This document shows positions 1 through 10,678 of a stretch of 64,000 nucleotides of DNA, in pieces (position 1 is the first letter of the stretch; every line of letters begins with the position of its first letter). The translations under genes were made by a program, and so were the position numbers. Source of the stretch: Cunninghamia lanceolata. Taxonomy: Eukaryota; Streptophyta; Pinopsida; Cupressales; Cupressaceae. The stretch is taken from the NCBI GenBank assembly GCA_027924645.1, contig BSBN01001150.1, positions 2,790,001 through 2,854,000 of the forward strand, written 5' to 3'. Below the pieces are notes generated by a model. That model ran no database searches. It was not told the origin of the DNA and saw only the letters and a list, made by a program, of their open reading frames with translations.

Positions 1-398
1 GACAAGTGGCATTCCAAATAATTAAATAATGTGTATTATTTAATTATTTGGGGGAGAGGGATAATGAGGGATTAGGATGGATGTTAGGATTAATTAAATA
101 GGTTTATTTAATTAATCTAGCTGTAGGAAAATTAGTGGGGTTTAAATTAATTAAATAAATATGATTTATTTATTGAATTGTGGATAAAGGATTAATTAAT
201 TAAATAAATTTGATTTATTTAACTAATTTGGGGTAAAGGGATAGTTCTAGGATGAAGGATGTCGAAAGGTGTTGAAAGTAATATCGACAAAGAGATTAGG
301 TGTCGTAAGATGAGGTTAGGTGTCAAAATTATCTCAAGACAACACAAGGTGATGAAAGTGGCATGTCATTGGGACATAGTCAATTTCAGGTGTCTACA
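1..398 (-). mobile_element. Partial LTR (3' LTR) of outer minus-strand element
   Basis: The first 398 bases are repeated at 38476-38975, where the same text runs from the shared GACAAGTGGC to a common end in CTACA. On the minus strand the LTR therefore starts TGTAGA. Immediately to its right is a purine-rich tract (read on the minus strand), which is what precedes a 3' LTR, so this copy is the 3' LTR of a minus-strand element and its remainder lies left of the window. The copy here is about 100 bases shorter than the one at 38.5-39.0 kb, mainly because it has fewer AT-rich tandem units at 60-240. No coding capacity is visible. The family is not recognised. Confidence 0.75.
60..245. repeat. 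AT-rich tandem units in outer LTR
   Basis: Repeats of roughly 40 bases built on TTAATTAATTAAATAAAT and GATTTATTTAATTAATTTGG. The matching array at about 38560-38815 contains more units, so copy number differs between the two LTRs of the same element. Confidence 0.65.
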
Positions 399-416
399 TT
401 TTGCCCCTCTTTGAAG
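399..416 (-). other. Polypurine tract of outer element
   Basis: On the minus strand this reads CTTCAAAGAGGGGCAAAA directly before the LTR start TGTAGA. It is a typical plus-strand primer for reverse transcription and fixes the outer element's orientation as minus. Confidence 0.6.
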
Positions 417-1389
417 TGGTGCTGCGACGAAGGGAAGTAACATCATTCAAAGAAGTTTAAATCATAGTGTTGGGTTAGAAAGGGATGATTGGAAAGGGAT
501 GCCCCAACCACTTAGATAAGTGATAAGGAGGAATGATGGAGAGATGGTATGCCCCCTCAAGTGGATAGGCAGGTTAGAAGAACACGAGTATGCTCTTGAA
601 ATGGATGAAATGGATTGGTTAAGGAGATGAATAAAAGATAAGGGATGGATTGAATGGATGAATGATACATTATGCTGCATTGGGTGAGCAATCATATAAT
701 TTGATATAGCACTAGACATTATGCACCAAGGTATAAGGATCAGGGTAACGATGTGTCTTGTGCATAAAGATGGATGCCCTAGCACAACACAAGGCATTTG
801 ACAACCTTATTGGATACTATGATGAGACAACTTGATAAGATCACTAGCAAACATATGTCGTTGGGCACCATGATATGGAAGACCATGATGTCGTGGTGAC
901 GATATTCTGCAAGGACTAATATAAATGCAAGATAAAAAAATATAAACACACACAAGCAAGTAAGCAAGCATATACAAAAGATAAAAAGATGAACAAGGTT
1001 GTTGCCCCTGTCAAGTTGAAATTTGATGATGGATGGATTGCATTGATTGGCTAGTGTTGTTGGCCATGCGAGCAACAAGAGGATTGGTGGATAAAGATAG
1101 TGTTGTTGGTCAAAAAACAACACTAGGATGAATAGATGATTTCTATACTTAAGATAGCCTTACGTTCTTAAGCAAGGGTTGATTAGGTTTGATGAAGTGA
1201 TTGATAGATGCATCTGGTTTGCAGCAAAGCTAGGAACAAAATCGTTGGATAGTTTTGGGATGATTGGATAGATTGCTTGGCAAAATGTGTGTTGGGACCT
1301 AAAATTTCATACCAATTTTTGCAAGAAATTTTGGGTTCCCATATGAAAAAATCAATTTCAACACTCATAGATACACATGAAAATATGTC
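417..1389. other. Non-coding interior of outer element, GATG-rich
   Basis: G-strand-rich sequence built from degenerate GGATGGAT, GATTGGA and AAGGGATG words. The minus-strand open frames here (for example 462-797 and 779-1123) are biased-composition chance frames with no recognisable domain. The same composition reappears at 5881-6277 and 19748-21400, which supports all three stretches belonging to one interrupted element. Confidence 0.5.
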
Positions 1390-2400
1390 AAAGAAGCCTA
1401 CTTTGGAGAGTTGTGTTTTGAAGCCTGTTCATTTTCTTACAAAATCACTTTGCTAGCATGCTTTCCCATCATACATGAGTGCACATGTCTGATTTCACTT
1501 TCTTATGACAAGATTTGACTAAATTTCGAGGAATCAAGTTGAGGGGTTCTGGTAAAGTTTGATGCCTGCACAATGTGAAATCAGCCTAGGAGGCCAACTT
1601 TGAAGGGTAATATACAGGAGCTGAATTATGATTATGACAAATTGATTGGTATTCCTGATTCACCTTATGAAAATTTACTTCTATGTCTGGTTTCAAGGCT
1701 CCAGCACATCATTTGCTATTTTTTCAAAATGAAAAGCAAATGCATTTAGCCCCGATTTCACAGTTTCACCTCCAGAGAGGTCAACTTTGGCCCTAAATAC
1801 TTTGTGATTAGAGATGATTGGTGAAAAAATATCTTGCACATGCACTCATAAAGCCTAAATGAACTAAACTCTCCAGTTACAACTTCCCAGGAAGAGATTT
1901 AATGGTTTTTTAAAATTGCAAGTTGGTGAGCTCGAATTAGGTTTTGACAGGAGCAGTATTTAAGAAGGTTAATTTGGAGGCTAATATCTAGCAATCGGGT
2001 CATGTGCATGACAAATCAATTGGTGTCTCAAACTCTTCCCATATTAATGTGCTTTCATGCTAGTTCTCAAGATCCCATCACTTCGTTTGATATTTTTTCA
2101 AAATCAAATCCAAATGGGTTTTACACAGTTTTTTGACTGCATTCCCAGGTAGCTTCAGAAAGGTCAACTTTGACACCTGATATCTTATAAGGGAAGAGGA
2201 ATGAGGAAAAATCTTTTTGCACACATGTTCATTTGACCTAAATGAACTAATCTTCAGGATGGCAGCTCCTCAAAAATAGCTTTGATATTTTTTCAAAGAA
2301 GCAAGTTGGCAAGTTTCAGTTGAGTTTAATAGGCCAAAACATGCTGAATGAGCTAATTGGATTGCGAGCAGCTTTTAATCCTAATAACTACACGCCAAAC
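1380..2400. repeat. Diverged tandem repeat, period about 380 bp
   Basis: Blocks at about 1590-1976 and 1977-2360 align end to end. Shared landmarks include AGGTCAACTTTG (1781 and 2160), TATTTTTTCAAAAT, and CCTAAATGAACTAA (about 1854 and 2230). A partial unit precedes at about 1380-1590. Divergence is high, so the array is old. It lies between the element interior and its 3' LTR, a position where some plant Tat/Ogre-type elements carry tandem repeats; that comparison is inference. Confidence 0.6.
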
Positions 2401-5400
2401 CATTCCGCAATCATACTCCCCTATCATAACTCAACATACTGGTGCATTTTTGTGGCTCTGGGAGAAGTTTTGATCAGTTTCCCAGACTGATTCCAAAGGC
2501 TACTTGGCCTGTTTTACTCACAATTTTTCACCTCAGAAACATGGTTAATCAAGGAGAAAAATAATATCGGCAAAACAAAATGACGAGTCCCTCCGACACA
2601 ATACATCCCTGCCAATGCAAGTGAATATTAAATAAAATCTATTGGGAGGAATAATGAATATCGGGAAGATCCCAAAATCAGTCTCTTCGATAGAATGAAA
2701 ATGGAGAATGCGTGAAATGCATTAAGTGCAAAGAAGAAATAATCAAGGTGGATTTAATGTTACTTTGGGAAGTATTATTTTAATAATACAATTGCAAATG
2801 TTTCCCGAGAAGTAATACATTTTTACCCCAGGAATTAAATAGCATAAAATTTTTGGGGTAGGTAGTTATTTTGCCCAAAGAACATTTTAGGGTAAAAATA
2901 CATACTAATAAATATGAAGTGAAATAGCCAGCAAAAGGATGGATAATAATTATCAATAAAATTAATTTGCACGGGAGGTCAAGATAAAGGAAGATTAAAT
3001 CTTTGCCGAAGACAAAATATGAGTAGCATATTTTGCATGGAAAAATATGTCAAATATTTTGCAATTGAAATAAGGTGAAAAAGGTGAAATAGAAATGCAA
3101 AAAAGATTAAACATTTGTGAATAATATTTCAAAGGTGAGTTTTATGAAAGAAGTGAATTCACACAAATGATAAATAGTTTCAGTATGAGTAAAAAGTTCA
3201 AAAGTGAAATATTAAAAGTGTGGGTTTTTAATATTTGAATTCTTAAGAGGTGACATTTATTATTTACCTTTGGGAAGCATTGCAAACCAGAGAAATGATA
3301 TTAAATTGGCAACTAAGAGGATAACTCTAAAAATGAGTTAGCATATGCTCCAAAACTACCAACATTGGCCACCTTTTCCTGGTGGGATAAACTTTGGCAA
3401 TGCATGAGCATTTAAATGAAAGAAGCATGGCATCATATCAAAATGGAACGCAGGTTTTAAGTTTCCAATTAAAAAAGACAGGTAGTGTAAAGATCTACAG
3501 CCACCGCCAATGCACAACAGATCCGACGATAGTCACACTTTGGGGGAGCAAATATAAGTTATTAGTTGAGATGAATAGGAGACCAACATGTCACCTCATG
3601 GCACCAATGGCACACTTTGGATGATTCATCATTATTATTGCTTTCCAAAAGGAGTAGTTTTATGCCATGTGGAAAGGCATGAAAAGTATTGAAAACCTAA
3701 TATCGGCCAGACATAAGCTTATCCGTGGGCAATTTTTGAGTCCTCCCGACTTGCCGATGAAGTGGACTATAATGAATATTATTGAAAATACTATATTTAT
3801 TCTACCCGAAACCAACACGAACATTAGCAATAGGTGTAAATAAATATTAATGAGGATGTGGGAAATTATTAAAATTATTTTTCAAAAGTGAAATCTTTTC
3901 CCGGAAGAATCACTTGAAGGGGCAATTATTTTACTTAAAATATTTCAAACATGTAGAATGCCTAGAGTTTTCCAACAAACATGAATATGAGTATGAATCT
4001 TGCAAGTAAATGAGAGATAATAAATCTTAACAAGAATATCAAGGGCAGGAAGATTAATATTGGAAATAATTAAGAGGGGAGATGACACAGTAGAAAATTA
4101 AGGAACTTAAGCATTCTTTGAAGATTGAATTCTAGCTTATACATGCACTGTGTTTTTTAAAATTTGGTTTTCACCGAATACGATGAACAAGTCTCTCATC
4201 TGCAATTTCTACTAGCATCTTCTATGTCAATGCCAAAACAGGAGATGCAAAATGAAGAAATAATGGAAAATAGAAAAAACAAAACCTAGGCAAGAAACCC
4301 TAAAAAAAACTCATTGGCAAAAGAATGCCTGTCAGAGTGAAATTTTCAAGTTACATCGAGTTCACGAGTCATGCCAATAGAGACCTTTTCGGGAAGACAC
4401 ATATTCTCATTGATGAAACAAAAACAACTGTATCAGGAAGACGTGTATGATCGGGGTAAATTCCATAGACCTCTCCAACTATGTAAGTTACTCCGACAAG
4501 GAAAATCATCAAAGGAAAAATAAGATTTCAAATGCAAGGTAAAAGACTCAGGTAAACAAATTTAATTGAAGGTGAAAGAGATTTAATCAAAACTTTAATA
4601 CAAAGTAGATGAAATAATTCAAAGAAGTGAGAAATATTTTGTGCATTTAAAATCCAGAGGATATTTTCACCGAGGAGGAAAGAACGGGGTAATAATTTTT
4701 ACCCAAATGAATATTTTGGCAAAACAAAGGTGAAAACACATAAAGGAAAATATAATTGAGAAATAAAATAAAGTCTAAAGTATTGGGGTGAAAGAAGTGA
4801 AATTAATTAATTATCATATCTATTGAAGATAATTTATTTATTGAAGAGTTGCACATGACAGGATGACATGTGAAGGGTTGTAACCCTAAAAAATCACAAG
4901 CTATATATGGGAGATGCAAATAGGAGAATAAAGGGGGATCATCAGTAGGATTAGATTAGAAAATCATTACTAGTAGAAGACAGATTGCATCCATTCACCC
5001 ATCCATTCCATAGCAGAAAATGTTAGAATACATATTATTTGAAGCAATATTATGGAGCAGAATAATTTTAAATGGTGATCTATTTCAGTGTTCACTTGTT
5101 GCGTTGATATTCATGCTTATATGTTACTGTGCTATCTCCAGAGTCATTTTCTCATGTTATTTAAATTATCATATCAAGGATATCTTTAATTTATCTGGTC
5201 ACATTTGTTGATTCAGTGTGTTCTAATTGATTGGTTTCTATAAGAATTTGATATAATTCCTTCCAAGTTGTTAAGTTCATTGGTCTCTGCCAGGAGTTAA
5301 AACCCTTTCAACGAAACAATTTTGGTCAGGTTTCCTTCTTTCCAGAATTAAAACTTCCTTTCAGTTGTTCACAGTAATATGGGAGAATATCATTGGGATT

Positions 5401-5880
5401 ATTAAGAAGAGTATAGTAACTTACAGACCTGCATGTTTGCATAAGGTGTAAACATTTCATGTGCCCAATAGGATAGAGTTAAGCTATTAAATAGACTTGC
5501 CTATTTTACACATTTGTATCCATACCCATCATTCATCATCAATAGCCCAATAGATTAGGCACTGGTCAGTCCAAACTCATCCTAGAAACTCTACATAGTC
5601 ATATTCAAGCATTCATATCTAAGACCTTAACAATAGGGATAGGAACAATTATCTTTCAGCTACTTTACACCTGTTTGCCACCGTGAAGGATATTAAAATC
5701 TGCATTGGTTATGAAAGGTTTACCGGCCTAGGTCTAGCAGAACCTAAAGTGTAGGGAGTCATCAACCCTATAGGTTAACTCCATTGCGTTAGTTCAAAAA
5801 CGTTGCCAATCTGATCATAGAGCCTGGCATCCTCTTAGGATTTGTAACTTGCATTTTTGAGACCTAACAATGTGCATGGA
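2400..5880 (+). other. Possible LTR-like segment with TATA signal; no coding
   Basis: This stretch differs in composition from the GATG-rich sequence on both sides. It has repeated TATCGG and TCCGAC words (about 2560, 2650, 3700) and a TATA-like signal at 4902-4909, followed by about 970 bases without a gene, which is the layout of a plus-strand U3-R-U5 LTR. I could not find a convincing target-site duplication or termini, so the boundaries are loose. The small plus-strand frames at 3394-3624 and 5020-5211 have no recognisable domain. It could be an old solo LTR or simply part of the outer element. Confidence 0.3.
4902..4909 (+). promoter_or_regulatory. TATA-like box
   Basis: TATATATG in the context CAAGCTATATATGGGAGATG. 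Plausible core promoter of the LTR-like segment around it. The assignment rests only on motif and layout. Confidence 0.3.
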
Positions 5881-6277
5881 TTAAACATGTCTTGCACTTG
5901 GATTTATTGCGTAGATTTTTGAATATTTGATTTTTTAAAGATTTTGGGTATTCAATTTATTTTTTTGGTATTTTAGGATTTATGGGATGGCATTGGGTTG
6001 CGTTTGGATAATTTTTTGTGCTAGATACTAATGACAAGGGAAAACCAACTCTAGAGGCAAGGATGAAGATTAAATGGATAGATAAAAAGGATTAGAGATA
6101 ATGGCTGGAATAGATGGATAAAAGGATTGGCGCTAATGGATGGAATAGATATAAGATACATGGTCGATGGATTGAGGGGTTTAAGATGGATCCCCAAGGA
6201 CTATGTCGCATAGGAATGACATGACCCACTCTAGATAGTATGCTTCAATATGTTGCATGACAATTCTTATGAGGAGG
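5881..6277. other. GATG-rich interior of outer element, left of chromovirus A
   Basis: Non-coding sequence with repeated GGATAGATAAAAGGATT-like words. It resumes at 19748 after the chromovirus insertion, with the duplicated GGAGG at 6273-6277 and 19743-19747. Confidence 0.5.
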
Positions 6278-7088
6278 TGGTGCAATCACGGTCGGAGGGT
6301 TCACATAATGAATTGTCTAGGTTGTACAGCAAGAGTAAACACAATGGAAACAACACAAATATAGAATGAAATGAATGATTCAAAGACTTAATATATCATA
6401 TATTCAGAATGCTTATATGTCAGCAACATGCGGGCTACAATCTAGGGCTCACATGCTTGAATTCCAGATTACACTGATATGCAAGATATGGCATTGAAGC
6501 ACCTTCTAGAACCAAAATATCTATTCTAATCTAACTTATGAACTAATTGTTTTCCTATGCATCCTAGAAATCTATATATATCATCTCCAAGCTCAAGAAA
6601 TCCTCCGCGTCAGCCAACAAAAGATTACAACTCCAATGAATGAATGTAACGTGTAGAAACAAATAGGTCAGCCTTAAACATCTGGTATTGCTCCACAAAT
6701 GCATGAAACTTGGTGCAGACCTCAAGGAAGGTCTATCTGATCCTTATGTACCATGTAGGATGTTTCATTTATCTCAACAAGTCATGGAAGAGCTCCGCAA
6801 ACCTTCTCCTTCAACTGACTGTATGTATGCTCTGCTCTGTGAAAACAAGTGATCTTCTGATAGCGATAACTTTTAGCAGACAAGTCCAAATGACCTAAAT
6901 TTTGGATATGATGTGGATGATGATATCTAGATGTTAAGTCCTGCTCTGCGAGCTCTGATATGAAAATGTGGTACAAAATGCTGAAACTGCAACTGACTGA
7001 ACTAAGCTGAAAATGAAAGAAAAGAAAGAATGCAAAATGTTTTTGGTTGATGCAAGATTGCTCTGCAACCTGGGATGCTCGTACATTA
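6278..7088 (-). mobile_element. 3' LTR of chromovirus A
   Basis: About 810 bases that align along their whole length to 18922-19742, with scattered substitutions, for example TGCAATCACGG here against TGCAGTCATAG there. It begins TGGTGCA on the plus strand and ends near ACATTA. A TATA-type string at 6573-6581 reads on the minus strand, as expected for this orientation. Confidence 0.85.
6573..6581 (-). promoter_or_regulatory. TATA box of chromovirus A 3' LTR
   Basis: TATATATAT, conserved at 19217-19225 in the partner LTR. Likely core promoter within U3 on the minus strand. Confidence 0.45.
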
Positions 7089-7133
7089 GACACCCAGGGT
7101 TGTTGAAAAAGTGAGTCCCTTACTTTGCTAGGG

Positions 7134-8305
7134 CTAGAAGGAAACCAAGACGGTCCACCTCAACTTGAGAAATCCATGATGAATCTTCTTCTGGTATGCC
7201 TTTCCACTTAACCAAATATTCTTGTTTTGCTTGCCTTTGGTTCTGCATCCAACTCTGTTGTCCAACATGTCCTCTATCTGCTCTGATTGTTGTTGTTGTG
7301 GTAACTGATTCTTCAAACCATCTTCAATGTTGTCACTTGATCCTCCTTCATGATACTGATATAGGTTTGCAATGTTGAATATAGGTGATATACCCAATGT
7401 GTTTGGTAGCTCCACTTCATATGCATTTCCTAAGTATCCTACATGGTCCAAACTTCTTCATCTTCAACTTGTTATATGTCCCTATTGGAAATCTCTCTTT
7501 TCTTAGGTATACCATTACTTCATCACCAACTAAAAATTCTGTGTCTCCTCTTCTCATCTGCTCACTCCTTATACTTATCATTCATTTCCTCCAAATGCTT
7601 CTTGACCTGATCATGCACTATCTCCATGTATCCTACAAATTATTCTACCTCTGCACTTCTATTATTCTCCATACTGATGTCTCTCAACTCTGCAACTCCT
7701 CTAGGTTTCATTCCAGTCACAATTTCAAAAGGTGTCATCCTTGTACTCCTGTTTACTGAATTATTGTATGCAAACTCCGCTTGTGGTATAATTAGATCCC
7801 AATTTCTAGTCTTATCTCCTACCAAACATCTCAACAAGTTTCCCAAACTCCTATTTACCAATTCTATTTGTCCATTTGTCTGTGGATGAAATGTTGAACT
7901 GAACTTTAGGTCTATCTTCATCTTCTTCCACAATATTCTCCAAAAGTATCCAATGATTCTTGTATCCCTATCTGAAATTATGCTCTTAGGTAATCCATGC
8001 AATCTCACAATCTCCTTAAAAAATATGTCAGCAACATGCACTGCATCATTTGTCTTCTCACAAGGTATGAAATGTGCCATCTTTGAAAATCTGTCCAACA
8101 CTACAAACATAGAATCATGTCCTTTTTGTGTTCGCGGCAATCCTAATATGAAATCCATGCTTATGTCTTCCCAAGGTCTCTCTGGTACTATCAAAGATTT
8201 GTACAAACTAGTATTCTGATTACTTCCTTTTGTAACTTGACATACTCTACAACTCCGCACAAACTTCCTCATATCCTTATATCTAAGGCCAAAAGTAATG
8301 TTCAC
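7134..8305 (-). pseudogene. Integrase and chromodomain of chromovirus A (degenerate)
   Basis: The integrase core is an open 221-residue frame at 7640-8305. It starts in the zinc-binding region (CRVCQVTKG) and has the core motifs MDFILGLP (first D), ISDRDTR (second D) and NGQIELVNRSL (E, in the position of the usual TERVN), so the DDE triad is present. It joins DNA copies of the element to host DNA. Downstream, the frame is shifted and a chromodomain is readable at 7141-7230 (YLVKWKGIPEEDSSWI). This module is thought to steer chromoviruses to marked chromatin. The upstream integrase N-terminal part continues at 8283-8681. Frameshifts between pieces make this a pseudogene. Confidence 0.85.
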
Positions 8306-9327
8306 TTACCAAAGCCACTATTTTGTCGATTCCAAAATGTCCTGCCAATCCACCGCTATGTTTCTCCTTGATCAAATTGTCTCTCATCGAACTCATAGGT
8401 ATACACAACTGGTTTCCTTTGAAAAACATATCCTCCTGAATGAAATAATCCAACCACTTACTTCTATCTGTCACAAAAGGTTCCTTACATGATTTCCATG
8501 GTTCTGCAAAATCAAGAGCTTCTTCATACATATGCTTCAGTTCTTCAAAACCTAATACTTCAACTCTCATCTCTGTCAGCAAATTTCTTCTTCTACTCAA
8601 TGCATTTGTAACTTTGTTTGACTTCCCACTCCTATGCTTCAATACAAAAGTGTAACTCTGCATGAACTCTACCCATCTCATATGTCTCTGATTTAACTTT
8701 CCTTGACTATTCAGCTATTGCAAAGCTTGATGATCTGTATACAACACAAATTCCTTAGGCAACAAATAATGTCTCCACTTCTTCAAAGATTGAATTATGG
8801 CATAAAATTCCTAATCATAAATTGAATATCTTCTCCTTGCATCATTCAAATTCTCACTAAAATATTCTATTGGTCTTCCTTCTTGACTTAACACTGCTCC
8901 TATTGTATTTCCACTTGCATCACAATCTACTTGATATACTTTGTTGAAATCTGGTAATGCTAACATTGGTTGCTCTGTCACTTTCTGCTTCAACAATTCA
9001 AAACTTTTATTTGCTCCTGATGTCCACTTAAAGTCTTTTCTGTCACCTCTCATTGTCTATGTCATTGGTGTGCATACTGAACTAAAATTTCTAATGAACT
9101 TCTGGTATAAACTAGCTAATCCATGAAATGATCTTACTTCTCCAATGCTCTTAGGTGTTGGCCACTCAACAATTGCTCTAACTTTCTCAGGGTCCATCTT
9201 CAATCCTTCCGTAGAAATCACAAATCCCAATTATACCAATTCTTTCTTCATGAAACTACATATCTTGATGTTTATCAACAACTTCTCTTCTCTCAGTCTC
9301 TGCAATACTTGTATAAGGTGCCATAAA
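8283..9327 (-). pseudogene. C-terminal reverse transcriptase, RNase H and integrase N-terminus of chromovirus A
   Basis: Minus-strand fragments in Gypsy order. The end of the reverse transcriptase connection region begins at 9327, directly next to the Copia insertion. The RNase H segment at 8811-9053 (VDCDASGNTIGAVLSQ, with the catalytic D of the DASG motif) ends at a stop, and is followed by HRSGKSNKVTNALSRR and the integrase zinc region (GHFGIDKI) at 8283-8681. In-frame stops separate the pieces. The 9327 end is the left half of a reverse transcriptase whose right half begins at 16419. Confidence 0.8.
9323..9327. other. Target-site duplication of Copia (left)
   Basis: ATAAA directly before the 5' LTR, matched exactly by ATAAA at 16419-16423 directly after the 3' LTR. 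Confidence 0.9.
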
Positions 9328-10621
9328 TGTTGCAAGTATGAGGTGAGCCAGTGTTGTCATTGATGTCAACATACTCATATTGCATTGACAAGAAGGATTT
9401 GATGAGCTGTGTGCTGAGGATATTGAGAAAATTAGCCTCAGTCAGGAACAGTGAAGAACAGTGATGAGAAGAAGGCAAATGTACTGTATAGGATGAGAAC
9501 CGGAGGATGCGGATTAAAGGGTTAGTAGATATGAGTCTTGAGATGCTTCAGTTAAGATTTCAGAGGTCCGCATGAAGATCTGAAGGAGTTGTGGCTGTCG
9601 GTATAGAACCGGTTCCGGCAAGTATCCAGAGGTGACAGAGGATCACAAAAAGGTCCGGTGAGGTCCAGAATTGTATTATCCTAATCTGCGGATTGGAAGG
9701 AGTGTTTGGGATGTCCTTGTGATGTGTCATCCTGATTTGTGTATGATTTGGAGGTCCGGAAGTACCTCTTGCATTATGACAGTGGCGACAGACTGTGTTC
9801 TTGAAGTTCCGGATGAGGAAGACAAGAGATTCCAGTAAGTAGAGGAAGTGCGGATGTATCCGGTCATTCAGACAGGCTTGTGAAGGTTCTTGGATCATGT
9901 TTAGGTTGTGTTGTTGGTCCGCATTGATGGTAGAGCCCGAAATTGAAGTTATTCTTCCGGATGAAGTTCTTGCTCTGTCTAGCCGACCGGATGAGTTGTT
10001 CATCCTGCGAATGTTCTTGTGGTGGCCGACCGGATGTGTTATTCATCTTGCGGATACTCTTATGGTTGTTTGCCGACTTAGATGTTTGTTCCTAAGTCGA
10101 TGTCTTGTATAAATAACGGTTTGTGAGTTCATTTCAAAGTGTGGTTTTTTGTGGATAAGTGTGGCATAGTGAAGGGAAGTGCGAAAGGCAGAGCAGAAGT
10201 TTTTGGGCTTAATTGGAACTGATCCGGACAAGGTAGAGATGTCATTCTCCAGTTCAAGACTGTGATTTTTATCACTTTGTAGACAGTGTGTCTCCTTGTA
10301 GGCAGTGGGCCTCTTTGTGAGCAGTGTGCTCGGGCAGTGAGCCCTAATTGGCATGTGCCATTCATTTTTCTTTATTCTTCTAACAGAGAATAATTCTTAG
10401 GTTAATCACCCCGTGGTTTTTCCTTTAACCAGGTTTTCCACGTCAAAATCTTGGTGTTCAATGTGTTGATGCTTATCTGCTCTTGTGTTTATGTATCATG
10501 CTTTCATGGATGATTAATTGATATGCTGCTAACTAACAACAAGAATCAAGTGTTTGAAAGGAGAAGAAGTTTTATACAACTGATTCACCCCCCCTCTCAG
10601 TTGTATGCCCTAGATCCAACA
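9328..10621 (+). mobile_element. 5' LTR of Copia
   Basis: TG...CA bounded. It carries a TATA box at 10108-10115 and a C-run just before the end. Matches 15122-16418 almost perfectly. Confidence 0.96.
10108..10115 (+). promoter_or_regulatory. TATA box in Copia 5' LTR
   Basis: TATAAATA in the context TGTCTTGTATAAATAACGG; the identical signal is at 15902-15909 in the 3' LTR. A canonical plant TATA box placed so that U3 is about 780 bases. Likely start of the genomic RNA shortly downstream. Confidence 0.75.
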
Positions 10622-10623
10622 AT

Positions 10624-10636
10624 TGGTATCAGAGCC
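10624..10636 (+). other. Primer-binding site, initiator tRNA-Met type
   Basis: TGGTATCAGAGCC, 2 bases after the LTR end. This is the standard plant complement to the 3' end of initiator tRNA-Met, from which minus-strand DNA synthesis starts. Confidence 0.93.
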
Positions 10637-10678
10637 AGGTTCCTCTGATAGGAGCTTAACCGCTTGAGGAGATCCGGG

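Noticed and set aside
7385..8219. Plus-strand frames of 60-124 residues across 7.2-8.2 kb
   Set aside because: Antisense shadows of the minus-strand integrase of chromovirus A.
10664..10678. Start of the Copia polyprotein five codons upstream
   Set aside because: The codon at 10664 is TTG; the first ATG in frame is at 10679 and begins the typical MSS...KFDGTNF gag start.
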